From positions 1,550,001-1,614,000 of the forward strand of contig JAQOTA010000069.1 of the NCBI GenBank assembly GCA_029532415.1: a stretch of 64,000 nucleotides of DNA, given 5' to 3'. The notes beneath the pieces are model-generated. The model was given only the letters and a program-made list of their open reading frames with translations. It was not told the origin of the DNA and did not search any database. Below, in pieces: positions 1-13,810 of this stretch. Numbering within the stretch: the stretch's first letter is position 1; each line of letters starts with the position of its first letter. A program made the translations under genes and the position numbers. This DNA is from Marasmius tenuissimus. Lineage: Eukaryota > Basidiomycota > Agaricomycetes > Agaricales > Marasmiaceae.

Positions 1-230
1 AACGTTGTTCTCGTCATGTATTCATGGGCCGTATTTCTCCTTCACACCTCTGCGGAAATCAGCACAGCCGTTCCTTCCATTCCTGGGGCCTATTGTCGTC
101 ATCGGCTTGGGGGCGGGTGCTGCGGGGCCGTCAGAATTTGAATGACTTCACAGTACTTCACTCAGGCCTTGTCTATCATTCTTGAACTCGTACCACCACC
201 ATCCCTTTCTCGACGACCTCAACGACCACC

Positions 231-928
231 ATGATCTTTGACTTCATCAGCATTCGTGCTTGGTTGTATATTGCTCTGGTGAGTCTTCTCGTTCTCGATA
301 ATAGCTCGCGATTGGTGCTCACCGTCACCATTGCCCACAGGTCGTCTTTTCATTCATCCTCCTTGCGTTATGTGCAGCTAGGATTAGTTTTACAAACGAT
401 GTGGCAGGTGGTTACGGTGGGGAGGCTTCCTTCTGAATCTAATCACATTTCTCATCAATTACCGTCCAATAGAGGCTTCAGTTGTCGAGCTACTGGTGTC
501 CACGATACTGGCCTTGCTTTGGACTGGATTTATGTACGTCCTTGTTATCTTGATGGCCTTCCTTCTCAATCTCAACATCCCATAACCCGACCAGGCTCCT
601 TCTTTACTTCACCAGCACTTCAAACCGCCTCATTCGGTTCTACCGCGACGAACTCATTGCCCTCGTCATCCTCTGGCTCCTCTGGCTCGGAGGCGCTGCG
701 GCTGCCTCGGACATATTCCGTGGATGCAGCGTAGTCGGTGATCGGTTCTTTGGATGCCGATACACCTCTGCGATACTCGCCTTCGCTTGGCTGGGTTGGA
801 TTACGCTCACAGCTCTCCTCGGCGTCAGCGCGTATATCGGCTGGAAGCATGGCGGATTGACTACGGAGCTACACGGGAGGAATTCCAGTCGTACCACTAC
901 CACCAGTGCTTCGGCACCCAAGGTTTGA
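231..928 (+). CDS. MARVEL-like four-helix membrane protein
   Basis: Four exons (231-278, 342-408, 473-533, 595-928) splice to 169 residues. Four hydrophobic stretches are visible: one from about residue 10 (WLYIALVVFSFILLALCAA), a second around EASVVELLVSTILALLWTGF, a third around LIALVILWLLWLGGAAAA, and a fourth around SAILAFAWLGWITLTALLG. A Cys pair (RGCSVVGDRFFGC) lies between helices three and four, and the short polar tail is rich in Ser and Thr. The topology and size match small fungal MARVEL-domain membrane proteins, which sit in plasma-membrane or vesicle membranes; substrate or partners cannot be inferred. The second intron uses a weak GTGGTT donor, so that junction is the least sure; it removes an in-frame TGA. 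It is followed tail to tail by the RPN1 gene. Confidence 0.6.
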
Positions 929-1417
929 GCCCCATGATGACCTGGACCCATCGACGACTACTCCGGTATCCCGCTTTATCAACTCGCTAATTTGACTTAA
1001 CTGCCACTACGTGCAGCGTTGTACCAACGTTTTTGTTATTCTCCCTCACGACCTTATGCTTCCTTGTATTCTAGCCTGAATGTAACTTACGAATGGACAG
1101 CCTACCTAATAGTATAATCAACCTACCCTGCACCATAGCAAATAAGACGTCGCGAAAGCTACTCTGTTGTATTTGGGACGCACGGGCTCGCTCGGAACTG
1201 TCAGCTGTGCTACTGACAGCGGCGAGTCGGTGACAAATAAAGGGGAGGAGTTCGACGGCGTGGAGACGCGTTGAAAGTTGTGAAGCCCACCGCCTTCCTC
1301 TGAGTCTATAAACATGATCATGCTCATGATAGGAAAAGAATTTGCTATTATGCCTCGAAAACATGCAATACAAAGTGATATGCAACCAACACCCTCTGCC
1401 TACTTCTACATTCGGAC

Positions 1418-4400
1418 TCACAGCTCCATTTTCTCTTCCTTCTCCCACCCGGGATTCTTCTTCAGGATAACAAACCCTTCTAAGTTATGCGGATAAGGAA
1501 TGTACTCCTCAGTACCCAACTCGGCTCGTTCGGTTGTACCCAGCCGCACAGGCGTTTGGTGTGTCTGGAAGCCTGATATTGTTCGTGGTTTACCGGCTTG
1601 TCCGACGACGTCAACGGCCTATGAAAGAAGAGGGAGTAAGTAAGTGTAGGTGGGAATTGAATGATGAAAAACGACTTACCTGGCCGACGCGTACGGTAAC
1701 GGAAAGGTTGTTGAGATCCTCATCGAGAGCGATCATGAATCGGGGGTACATAGCACTGACGAGGAAGTACAACATCCAGTGGTATTTGTCGAGTACGACT
1801 GTTTCAAGGAAGCGGGTCAGTCACGTGTTGTTCGAACGCCACAGTCAGAAAGGGGGGAAAACGTACAGCCTTTGGCATCGGTAAACGCAGTCAAAACAGC
1901 TAGTAGCCCAGCAACCGCAGGTTTGTGCATTATACTCCGATCTTGGTAGAACGGATTGACACCGATCGTTCCTTTACCCATGTGGACCAACCCTTGAGCT
2001 ATCCGGACCATGAACAGACAATCGGGTTCCTTGTAGTAGTAACCGGCGAGTTGTCGAAGCATCTGTCCGAGACGAGCATTGTTCGAACCAGCACCGACGA
2101 GGCCCATGGCGAAGATAGCATTGATAGCGACACCGAGATCGTTGTCGTGACTGTATTTGGAGAGGGTGTCGAGGATGGGGAGTTGAGGATTTGAGGCGCT
2201 GACAAGGCCGATTGCGAGGGGTACAGCTTTACGGATCACTGGTTCTCCGTAGTGCATCTGAAATAGGTACACATGTTAACACGTAAGAGAGGTACTCCCG
2301 TAAGATGATCAGACGTACCAGATGGTTGAACTGTCGTAGGGACATCTGCGAACCGATATCCTCACCCATCGAGATCAAAGCGACGGCGATGACAGCGAAT
2401 GCTTGGAATGTATCGTCTCGCTTCTTAGGAGGCTCGGCCTTGTCCTTGTCTTTGTCGTCCTCTCCCTCCTTCTTCTCCTCCTTCTTCTCATCTTTCTTTT
2501 CCTTCTCATCCTCTTTCTCCTTGGGTGGAAGAATGTGTTCATCACATTCATGAAGCATCTTCTGCACCCTCAAGACGTTGGTTGTACCCGCAAAAGCACA
2601 CGCCTCAACAAGAACCTGCGCAGTCTTCGATATCGGGTGTTCAATAGCCTTCAAAGTCTCCAAAGTCGCATCTGACGCGTCTTGTTGGCCTGTGAAAAGC
2701 GTACGCCCATGAACAACAGGGCCTTTGCACATATCAAAACCAAAGACTCACCAAGGTACAACAACCCCAGCCCAAGCGCCAAAAACCTCGCCCACTTCTC
2801 CTCAAGTCCCTTATCCTCCCTCTCCGCACGTTCCATCAGCGCTTGCAATATCGTCCCAGTGACTTCACCATTTTCCGAGCCGACAAACACGAAACCAAGA
2901 GCCAGAGCTGCCAGACTGACAATCTCCATACTCGCGGCGTCGTCGGCGACGAATGGGAGAAGTAAAGACAGCACCTCTTCCCGCTGGGATCCTGCATACG
3001 CCATACCCAAACCCATGATGGCACCTGTTTTGAGAGGAACAGATTTGTTTTCGACGTGTTCGCTGAGGAGGGCGAGGGCGGCGTCGGTTTCGGTGCGGAC
3101 GGAGGAGCTGACGATTCCGGTGGCGAGGTAGCAGCCTGCCTGTTTTTGGGGATCAGAACGGAACAATCAGAATGAGTTGGGAAATGTCAGTACCTTGATG
3201 TATTCCTCGGCAGAGTAAGAGTATTTGTCGATGTGCGTTAGGCCCATCTCGACGTCCCACAGAAGACTCAGTCCTAATGATGCTGCCGCACTCATCATAC
3301 CTGGGGAGACGTCAGTCACATGTAGCCGACTAATAAGAGGATGTATACGAACCGTGGTCCTTGTTCTTGTAGATCCAACTGTTACCCTCCTCAGCCTCGA
3401 CCATCAGTTTGTCGTTGCCGAATCCCGCATTAACGAACGCGTTGACGAATGTCGAAGCAAGGTTACCTCTCGCGGAGTCAACGTTTGATGCACCGGGCCC
3501 TTATAAAAAAGAGAGTCAAAACACGTCACCGAGGTGTTATCGGGGTCGACTTACGAGTATTCTCGAGGTGGGATTTGTACACATCCTCGAGACTCTTAGG
3601 GTCGGCAACTCCCATCTCCTTTCCGAACTCACGGAAGGAGGTGCTCAACCGTGTGTTGCTGAGACACTCCACCAAATCCTCTGGTAACTCTTCCTCCTCA
3701 CCGTCGGGGTTCTCCTCTGCGCTTGCGCGTAACCATTCAACAGGGATTTGAGCACGGGAGATAATGAAAGCGAGTTGGCGTTTCATGGCGCTGCAAGGCG
3801 TGAGTTATGTGCTATGAGTGGCGTAGAGGAGGATACATACGGGTTACCAGCAGCGTTGAAAACTTCCCGGACAAAGTTTCTATCGTTGAGACGAATGGCA
3901 ATGCAGACAGCCTCGGGGAATTTTCCAAACTTCATGTATACTTTGTAGATGGTCTGGAGGAAAGTAATGTCGTCGGGAGGTGGGAGGAAGCTGACACATC
4001 TGAATTCGAGTGTCAGAAATTCAAGAGCTTGAAACCTTTCAACGAAAATACGAACCTTGACATGTACTGGGACACCCTCTCATAGGTGTTGGCATCAACA
4101 AGCCCGACTATTTCCCCGATCATTTCCAGCTCTTGAAGCAGATCGACAGCGTCTGGCTCGGCGTTGTGTTGAAGCAAGAACGTCGAACATTGTTTGGCGA
4201 GTTGACGGAGGTCATCTATCGTTCCAGGGAGCTTGGGAGGTGTCTTCTTCTCTGCGTCAGTAGATGAAGGTGCATCTTCGGGTTCGTCGCCTTCGTGCTC
4301 TTCTCGGTATTCGAACTCTTCGCCCAATTCAGCCGCGAGATGACGAACGTATTCGTGCCCCCAGTTTCCAGGATCGGCAAGAGGGGAATCGGCAGGTCGC

Positions 4401-5035
4401 AGAGACGACGCGAGGAGTCGGTAACGGAGGGTCCCCCGAGGTTCGGTGTCGGAGTAGGTCATTGCGAGTACCGACAAAATGTCAGCGAAAAGACTCTGTG
4501 AAACGTTGCGTCAAGACTTCAAGCGCGTGCAGAATATGTCGATCACCTCACTTTGTCCTCAGAGGATGCCCATGTCTCGTACAACCCTTGGAGATCTGGG
4601 TAATGAGGGCGAAGGAACTTGAGAGGTTTTGGAACGGATGTCATCGACGATGTTGAAGTTCGAATGAGAGTCCTCAGAGTTTCTAGCGCAGGTCGATAGA
4701 GACTTGTATCCGATTCCTAATGTACAAGTCAGTAATCGTTCAGATTATTGAAGGAATGAATTGGTACGCACCTTCAATCGTTCGACAAGCATTTCCAGCT
4801 CGCTCTTCAGCTGGAGATCTTCTTCGGACTAAATTTGACGATATTCAATATTTAATTCAGCATATGAAAAATGAGAACGTACCAACTCATCGCCCTCATT
4901 TTCCTTGCCGTCCTCCTTTGGCTTATTGCCATCCTTGGAGGTTCCCTCTTGCTTGTCCTTGTCTTCTTCTTTCTCCTTTTTCTTCTTGGGGTCTTCTGAA
5001 GTAACTTTGATCGCAAATTCTGTTGGTTCAGGCAT
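1418..5035 (-). CDS. RPN1: 26S proteasome regulatory subunit RPN1 (PSMD2)
   Basis: Thirteen exons separated by 48-68 nt introns give 977 residues, the usual fungal RPN1 length. RPN1 is the base scaffold of the 19S regulatory particle; it binds ubiquitin receptors and Ubp6 and contacts the ATPase ring. The start [11 protein letters not shown] is followed by a Lys/Glu/Asp-rich low-complexity segment (residues about 17-50), typical of the family. The centre carries proteasome/cyclosome repeats such as [43 protein letters not shown] and [14 protein letters not shown] second acidic-basic EKE stretch is encoded near 2460-2520. The C terminus reads [20 protein letters not shown] and then [13 protein letters not shown], as in other RPN1 proteins. 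The in-frame ATG at 5155 upstream is less likely, because family members begin at MPEP. The gene shares a short divergent promoter with the Furry-like gene. Confidence 0.95.
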
Positions 5036-5340
5036 CACTAGAGAAGGGAGATGGGGGCAGGACGGAAGCGATAGTTGTTCAGAGTAATCGAGGACGCGAC
5101 GCGCGTCGCTGAGATTTGTTTGGTTACAGGGCTCCTGACAAACAAAGAATCTCAAAGCGCTTAGCGCTTATTAGGCCTTGACCACCATCAGCTCCGTCAC
5201 CAACAACTCCTCCCGAGAGTGCCCTTTAGAACTCGTCAAGACAACTTTGCTGGCAAGTTGGTCGACAGCGACCTTTAGGCGACGGTGCTAGGTACTGTGG
5301 AAGCGAGAAAGCAAGGGTTGTGGATAGAGAGGTTGTGAAC
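5036..5340. promoter_or_regulatory. Bidirectional promoter RPN1/Furry-like gene, with 15-nt palindrome
   Basis: Only 305 nt separate the RPN1 and Furry-like start codons, so both promoters must lie here. The tract 5155-5169 is AAGCGCTTAGCGCTT, a near-perfect palindrome around a central T. It could be a dimeric factor site, but this is inferred from symmetry alone. An exact proteasome-associated PACE element (GGTGGCAAA) was looked for on both strands and not found. No TATA box is obvious. Confidence 0.4.
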
Positions 5341-8300
5341 ATGTCCGATAGCATCCAAATTACCATCCCAGGTGCGCCAATTGCTCTCTTGTTCGTCTGC
5401 CATTCTTCTGACAACTTGCTACGCAGATCTCGGAGATGATGACTTTGGAGGGTCGAATACGACACCCTTCGGTCGGTCAAATACTCTGGGATTCGGCTCG
5501 GGAGGAGCAGCGTTCGGACAGGCAAGCTCAAGCGCTTTCAGTGCTGGGCTGGGATTTGGGCCTGCAGATGACTCGCCGACATTAATGACCCCAATTGCGG
5601 ACCGCAGTGAACGGAGCTACTTCACCTCTCACAGCCGTGGAGACTCGGTCACATCCGTCGAGTCAACTGGTTCCACTTCCAACCGCTTTGCCTATCCAAA
5701 TAGGTCGCAAACTTCATTTGCATCGTCCTCGACTACACCGACGACAACTTCAAATGGCTTTACAAAGAAGACTTCGTTTGCGTCTATCCGGAATGCCTTC
5801 AAAAGTGGCAAAAGTACAGAACCACCGCCACTTCCATCCTCAGACCATATGCTAAAAGGGACATTCAACATGTCAACTACTTCCCTGACCAGTGCATATC
5901 CGAGTCGTGCTGCCTCCATAGTTGCTAGTCCAGCGTTTGGACGCCCCTCAACACCCTCAGACGGCCGCTTTCGTACTCCTAAGAAGGGCCACGGACAGGC
6001 AAAGTCATATCATTCTCAGACAGGATCGATATTCCACTTCTCGGATGGTGGGAGTGACGGACACGGACCCCCATTTTCTTCTTCACCGCCTCCAGTTCCC
6101 CGCGTTCCAACTGGACTTGGCGATGTTCTCAACGGACGGGATACACCGTCGCTTGCGGAGCCCGAAGAGGATAAAGTCGACATGAACCCGAAGACGCCCT
6201 CTGATTTTGCGTTGCACGCCGTTTTCATGCGGTTCGCTACCTCAGCGGAGGCCAAGATGGATGCTTTTCTTAGACAGGCTCTGGTTCGTAGTTTTAACTT
6301 TTGGTCGATCAATGATTTACTTGATGTGTGATATCTAGGAGTCAGACCCGCCCCTGCCAGATTTTATGGGGCCGGGGACGGATCCCAAGTTTGACGACAT
6401 CCTCAAATCCTTAGGACAAATAGCGAACAAGCATGCCAAACCAGTGCTCGATTCCATCATGCGCTGGAGACGTTCACAACTTGAGAATGTCGGTTCTGAA
6501 TACATACGCTTCCATATGTCTCAATCGAGCCCCTCGCATGTCGTCTCTTCCAACAACTCTCACTCCACCGGTCTCGCCAACACCAGCGTTTCGCATCTCA
6601 ACTCTTCCGGGCGTGTCGTTCGTTCGCATGATGTTCCTGGATTGCTCAACGAACGCAAGAGCTTAGCTTCCATATACATCATGTGTCGTGCGTTGATTGC
6701 TGTCGTAAAGACCCTTGGGAAGGATGCTATTGGAGAAAATCTGGGTTACGCTCTTGAGAAGACAACATTCGACCAATTCAGGAAGCCCGATTTGAAGCTC
6801 TTAATGCAGAGCAAGAACCACAGAACGAATGCGGAGCTGTCAGCAGCGCTTTTGGGTCATTTGGCCAACATTAGGTCGGTCCTGCATAACTAAGTTCGTA
6901 CGCGCGCTGACTCTGGTATAGATTTGTGAGCGTGACGGACAGGTTTCTGGCTGAACTCAAGTCGATTGCTCTTGGGCAAGTCCCTAAGGACCTGGACATG
7001 AAATACGAGAACCTCGTTCTCGGTCTGAAGCACATCCAGATCAAGGTGGGCAATGAAGTCAAAAAAGTGTTGATGCGATCACTCATCCGTAACAGGTCTG
7101 GCCCCCAGAGGCTTTCGAGGAAGGCGCAGAGTTCATGGAGTCTTTGTCGAAGTCATTTGTTCATGCCCATGGACATCGCCTCAAATCGGCCTTTGCTGAG
7201 ACGCTGATACAAATTTTGCACCCTATTGGGCAGGTAAAACATATCTTGACAGATCGCGGTCCAGAATTTGAACTCACTACAACATTTTACAGACAGCGCA
7301 GGCCGAGACCAATAATCCCATGTGGGCTAAAGCCATCGAGGCAATATATCCAAAGGCACGCGAAATGGCTTCTAAACCCCGATACTGGAACGTCGCGTTC
7401 CCCTTGGTGATTACAAGTCTGTGTGTAGCCCCAGAGGCATATTTCCGGAAGCATTGGTCGGGTTGCTTCGAGAGTACTTTATCTAAGATGAAGGTATGTG
7501 AGGAGTTCGTTGAGAGTTGTCTGAGCTGACCCCAGTTTTTCTGCAGGAAAAATCCTTGCGTACGCCGATCATGAATGGATTGTTGCGACTCATTTGGACC
7601 TATCTGTATCGTTGCCCGGAGTCAGCATCCACCACAGCTACGAAACTCGATAACCTCCTCAAATATTTCTTCCCTCCCAACCGCACCTCCGTCTATCCCA
7701 ACGATGAACATCTAGAACCATTCATCCTGATCACCCACTTTGTTCTCTCGCGACAGTTTGAATACGGGAGAGACCTTTGTTTGGAACTCATGCAAGAGTC
7801 TACCATCAACTCCATCCATCAAGCTAACGGCAACATCGCGACCGCATTCGCGCCTGAGCGAACTGCAGTCGCTGTTCAAGCATTCCTTTTATCCCTTCAC
7901 GGCTTGGAGCGAGAATCTCCGACACCCACCTGGCCCTCTAACCCCGACTTTTTCGCCCTCCCCTCCACGGATGACTACCCCTCTTCTTCCGACTTTGTGC
8001 CCCCCTCCCTGCTCTCGAAATCTCTCATTCAAGACTCCTTCGACCGCATCGGCTCATTACTCGCCATCATTGCAGGCCACTGCAATGCAAACATCGGACA
8101 CATGTCTGTCTTAGACGAACAGTGGTTACTATCACGGATGGCCAACATCCAGTTCGAGGAAACTCACAATTTCGTCGTGCGGAAGCACCCCGAAAGTGGA
8201 AGTGTAGCCTATCACGTGTCGCTTTTACCACAAGTGAGCCTGCTTCAGACGTGTTTCAAGGCATGGCCGAGGTTACTGCATCAGTCGTTGCCTGTTGGTG

Positions 8301-11300
8301 ACGCGATTGATATGCTTTTGAGAGGGATGATACACGTTGATCCCGCACTGGCGGAGACAGCGAGGGAGGCGTTTAAGAGGTTTTTGGCAGATCCGATAAA
8401 CTCGTTATTGGCAGTATCGAGGTTCACCCATTTCCTCTTCCATCCGCATAGGATATCTCAGGAAGGATCGGGGATCAAACTCATATTCGAGTCGCGAATG
8501 CTGTTGGAGCTGTGGGTCAACGCCGTCGATGGGTGGATCAGATCGTTGTTAAAGTTGGATCCTGAGGAATTTGCGGAGCAGGAGGATGTGCTCAGTCAAC
8601 GGTGTCAAGAGGTTGAAGCTGGAGCGTTGTTCTTGATGTCTCATGAGAACAAGAATATCCATAATGCGGGTGTGAAGGTTGTACGAATTTTGGGATTGCT
8701 CATGACGCATATTTCACCGGAAGATCCTGCGACTCCTTCGGGGCTTCCCACGACGTTCCTCCCTTTCGTCGAGAAACTTCATAAGGGGGGCGCGGACGGG
8801 TCGTGCCTGGAAGGCTTTGAAGAGTTATTGGAGAAGTCTGAGCTTGCGCGCTTAGATCAGTGGAAGCAGTCGGACAGGGTTGACAATGTGCTTCGTATCG
8901 CGGACAGCACGAACGACAAGGACAGGTTGTTGTGGAGATACGTCTTCCCGTCTTTCATGCAGTCGTGCATGCGATACCCGGCTCCGAACCTGGGCGCATT
9001 CCGGGACGCGCTCATCGCTGCAGCGACCAGGTATCATCCTACCATATCTCATCTGGCTGGCCTCAGTAGCAGGCTACCTGCGGGACGGACCATTTCCGGG
9101 TACGAGAAAAACGGAGCGAAGCTAGTCCAGGATAATCGGGGACTCGTCAACCAGTGGCAGTTGTGGGTGAACGTTCTCTGTGCTACGGCAACATTGCCCG
9201 AGTCCTCCCGTCCTGCGCTCACCCAGATCGGTCGTGATCATTCGCGTGCTCCCTCCTCGGACACTAACTTCGAGCGAGAGCGTCTATCGACGAGTCGGGG
9301 GTTGTTCAGGTATCTGACCCCTTTCCTTGATTCGGAATACATGCCGTTCAGGGACGCAGCGGTACTTTGTATCAGCTCGTTCCCTGTTGATGCCTATCCC
9401 CAACTCCTGGAAGATCTCAGCCTTCTAGCCGGTCGTCAATTCTACGATGACCCTCGAACCAAAATCGGCCTGAACTCGATGGAACAATCTGGGTTACTAT
9501 CAGGTCGGCCCCTACCTTTCGACCCACAGAACAAGATGGGCAACATCGCGGGGGAGAGATTGCGACGTCAAGAGCGCCTCCACTCGGCTGTTGCCCGAAT
9601 CTACTATCTAACGTCCCCAAATCTCCAACACCAGCGGTCTGCCGGACGCCAAGCCGCCCTCTCGAATGTGCTCAAATTCGTCCGGAACACCCAGAGCTTC
9701 CTCATGACGCTCGAAATGCGAGACAATCATACCTTGCAGAGATTGCGAAGATACTTTTGTGGAACGGTAGAGAGGCTCTTTGACGGTCTCGCGACGTTAA
9801 AGGATTCGGATCGATTCATTCCGTCCAACATGCATCTAACACTGTACCGCCTCTGCGAAGAGTGGTGTCAGTTCGGCTCTCAATCTGATAGTGTCAAGCA
9901 GCGGCTTGCTTATATGCAGAAGATGGCAGCAGCGGAGTCGCCCCCAAGCGAAGCCGATACCGCTGTCGAACGGTTCCAGGAGGAGACCCTTTTGTTGTCG
10001 TATGCTGCTGTTGGTGCTATGTCGGCACTCTGCGTGAGTTCATATTCCATGCGATGAGATTGAAAGCTTACTGACATTAATGATCTTTTAAGCATAAGGC
10101 CTTCTCCCCGCCCGGTGTCTCCTCAGGCTCTCCGACAAACAATACCAGTCCTGACCATCTCAAACCCTTAACTTCAAACAATTTCTTGGAGCGGTTGAGC
10201 GCGATATTATCATCCTCACACCCACCGACGCAGGAACGCGGAAAGTGAGTGCTCCGATTCCAATCAATCACAGCTAATAACCCTAATCCCTCCCACTCAG
10301 GCGGGCCCTCAAATCTATGCTCCTGGTCAATAGCTCCGACAAGGTTCTTGTGGATGATGCCTTGCGACGGTCGATAGTGCTAAGCGAGGAAGCCGATAGT
10401 AGCACCGTTCGCTTCTTCGAGGTCATAGCCGACCTCGTTTGCTCGTCCGAAGGGCACTGCTTCACGTTTGCTCAGATTGTCTGCCTATCGCTATGCAACC
10501 TGTGCAATCCGTTGTCGAAGGTTCGTCGACTAGCGTTCGACGTTATGGAGTGCATTCATTACCAAGCTGCGGGGCTATTGACGATGTCCCAGTTTGAGGC
10601 TACGATCGGCAGTTCAGCGTCAGGCACATTCGTACATTCCCATCGACAAGTAGCGGACTTCTTGGCAGGAGAACACCCACACGAAGCAACAGCCATCCTG
10701 GGGCAATTTGCCGCTTGGCTCCCCAGTTTCTCACCAACTTCGGTATCCACGGTGGTGACAATGTTACTCCTCCAAAGTCTAGAGTTCTGGATCCCGAACA
10801 TTGAACTCATGACGGAAGACAGAACCAGCCTATCTGAACAAGGCCATCTCGCTCTATACCATCTGATGGCTTTAACACTTCGCTATGGTCAAAGCCATCC
10901 CGAGCAGATCCTTGTCGTGTGGACTCGTTTAGTCGAGCCCCCGAACCAGTCTAACGGGCATGCCACTGTTCGTTTCTTGTTGGAGCAATCCCACAAGGTC
11001 GGAAGTACGGTTTTCATTGACAGTGCCGCCAACATCGTTGCCTGTATCTGCCAGTCTGCAGCGGGTCGAGAGATATTCGGGGAAGTGTGTACGGTCATCG
11101 AACCTGTCCGAATGTTGCCCACCATCGAGCACAAACTCACCTTCCCCGATGCTCATGACATGGAGTTGTGGTCAGAGCTGGACGCCCTTTTCGTAGACGG
11201 ACGCCCTCGTCTAGCGTTGGGTTCTGCTCAGTTTGCGTGGCTGTTCCTTGCCGATGTGACTCTCCCAAGGCAATGGGATTTCGTGGAAGTTCTTCCCACT

Positions 11301-13184
11301 CTTCTCCACGCCCTCTTCACCCATCTGGACAATCGAGTATCCTACATTCGGCTACGGGCGCGGAAAATGCTCTTCCAGCTACTCCGCGCTTGGGCGCCTG
11401 GTTACGATGAGCTTCCTGATCGTGTCAAGTATCCTGTCCGTTCCGTACTCAAGGATGAACTGGCAGTGTTGGAGTTAGAGGCCGAGGATAAGTTTTGGAA
11501 AGAGGAGGAGAAGGGCTCCGAGATCGAAGAGAAAGTCAGGTGGTTATCTTCACGAATAATCATCTTCCTTGAGCCCTTGTGTCCCGGCATCCGCGAAAAA
11601 TGGGGCACGTTGGCGTTGGAATGGGGAACGTCTTGCTCCATCCGATCCGTCGCTTTCCGTTCATTGCAGATTTTCAGGGCTCTTTGCCCACGGGTAAAGA
11701 TGCTCCAGTTAGCTTTCCTCCTCGGACGCCTGTCAAACACCATCTCTGCAGCGGATGATAGCGTGAAGTCATTTTCGACAGAAATCATCCTAACGCTTAA
11801 CTCCGTGATTTCGTCCCCAAACTTCGACATGGCGTTACTTCCCCAGATCTTCTGGTGTGCATGCGCGGCTTTAGCAACTACAATCGAACAGGAGTTCACC
11901 GAGGTTCTCAATCTTCTGCAAACCATTCTCACCAAGGTCGACCTTGACGATCCTGCAGTCATCGAGGCTCTGATTTCACATCGACCTTTGCAGTGGAACG
12001 GAACCGATTCTCTCCAGCGGAACCTCCTGGCCGGTTTGAGGTCTTCTGTAACCTCTGACTTGACTTTCAAGCTCCTTCATCGTCTGGCCTCCTACAGTGA
12101 CGGGCGGCTGATCGATCCCAGTGACGGTCGTGTTCGTGACCTCTACACGGTCTCCCTTCCTTGGTGTTTATACGCCATGACTCCCGAACAATCAGTCGAC
12201 GATGAGCTCCGTCAATTCGCAGAAAACATCGGTTTGCTCGCCAAGGCCGAAGGTCGCCATAGCATTCATAAAATCATGACGTCATTCGCCAAAGGCCACT
12301 TTCGAACTCGCGACGACTTCCTCCGTCAATCTGTTTCTAGCCTTCGGGAACATTACGGAGCCGATTATTGGACAGAAATCGTCACACTACTCATGGGCTT
12401 GGTTCTCAATCAAGAACGATGGCTACGCATACAGGCCATGCAGATCCTACAGGTTCTTTTCCAACAGCGGGAGACCAGAAACCCCGTGGAACGCCTTGGC
12501 TCCGAGCTGCTGATGCCATTGTTACGACTCTTGGAAACGGATTTGTCGTCCCAAGCGTTGGACGTTTTGGAAGAACCCATGACGATGTCGGGAGGCCTCG
12601 CTGCCAAACATGTATTGCGAATGAGCATGCACACTCGCACCCTTCCAGCTCCGAAGGAAGTGGATTCCGTTGCCACCGTATTCGGCGTGCCGGAGGAATC
12701 TGGATGGTGTGTTGTGAAAGCCGATGAGATGCGTCAAGCCTGCCGTGCTAATGTTGAAGGTGTCTTCGACACTTGCTCGATGCCGTCGCGCCCATCTCGC
12801 ATTGAGTTCGAGCCGGAGGAGATTGAGGCTCTGGCGTCTCCCACGCCAGTCGAGGAGGAAGCGGAGGACCTGGGTGGCCTTGTGCAAAACTTGCACGATC
12901 TCACTACGTTCTTCCAACATAGGAAACCAAAACTCAACCTTACCTCCACGATGCCCAACACAAGACTCGAAGCTCGAGTCGCAGCCATTTTGGCCAAATC
13001 TACAGCCCACGACACTATCAACGATACTCCCCAAACTCCTTTCGTGGATGTCTTCCATGTCGGCGCAATGTCTTCGGATGAAGACTCTGACACGTATTCT
13101 CTCGATAGTGAATCTGATGATGCATTTTATTTCGACTCTCCCTCTATCTATTCGAGTGCTCCAAATGGGTCACGTCTTTCTTGA
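5341..13184 (+). CDS. Furry/Mor2/Tao3-type cell morphogenesis scaffold protein
   Basis: Nine exons give about 2469 residues. Exon 1 (5341-5371) encodes only MSDSIQITIP. Later introns lie near 5372-5426, 6284-6338, 6876-6921, 7046-7095, 7234-7292, 7494-7546, 10034-10092 and 10245-10300. The first 250 or so residues are Ser/Thr/Gly/Pro-rich and probably disordered and phosphorylated. The conserved part begins with SDFALHAVFMRFATSAEAKM and continues through the Mor2/PAG1 N-terminal region (GLLNERKSLASIYIMCRALI, PLVITSLCVAPEAYF, LRTPIMNGLLRLIWTYLYRC) into long HEAT-like helical repeats and an acidic tail. Family members (yeast Tao3/Pag1, fission yeast Mor2, Furry) bind NDR/Orb6/Cbk1 kinases in the RAM/MOR pathway, controlling polarised growth and cell separation. 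Family assignment is strong; regulation in this fungus is inferred. Confidence 0.9.
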
Positions 13185-13810
13185 TCCTTTCATTCATTTA
13201 CCGTCTCCCGTAGTTACTCTCGACCGTGTTATCTTGGTTTTGTGATCGCTTTTCCGTTCGTTTCGCCAGTTTCTCTCTATCTCACACATCTCAACGTTCC
13301 TGGATTCGCACACATATATGTATCTCTTAAGCTATAAACATCGCATCCTGTCGACTAGGTACAGCACCATCCTTCCATGTAATGTAGTATATGAAGCATA
13401 TTAGACTTCCTGACTCCTGCCTTTTGCTCGCCAGGTGACTGAGTATCTCGCAGGCCTGGTATACTCACGTCCAACATCGAATGCCATGAGGCCGTGCTGA
13501 ACTGTGGTACAGTCGCTGGCCCTGCAAGGGCCGATTTTTACAGGGCATGTCACTCGGCTCGCGTGAAAATTCTGATCATGGTGACAGGCGGAGGAAGCAT
13601 AGGAAACGCACGGTTCAGTATACTGCTGCTTCTTTAACGATACAATGTTAAACACGATCTGTAGAGGACTAGGTTGTCTGATGGTTTGTGCTCCGTATAC
13701 TACAATGTGGCGAAAAGGGAGGGTAACGAAAACATGATGCATAACGAACGATAACAGTACGAGGTATAGATAGCGAGGAAGAGAGGTCCACAACAAAGGA
13801 TATGTATAAT
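13185..13810. other. Convergent 3' intergenic region
   Basis: These 626 nt lie between the stop of the Furry-like gene and the stop of the minus-strand kinase gene, so both 3' untranslated regions and polyadenylation signals must be here. Short AT-rich motifs such as ATATATG near 13315 and TATGTATAAT near 13801 are seen. No gene, repeat or structured RNA is recognised. Confidence 0.5.

Noticed and set aside
5033..5155. In-frame upstream ATG at 5155 as the RPN1 start
   Set aside because: The extension is unlike other RPN1 proteins, which begin close to MPEP, and it would start inside the shared promoter palindrome.
11402..12070. 222-codon minus-strand frame
   Set aside because: It lies wholly antisense to a well-supported exon of the Furry-like gene.
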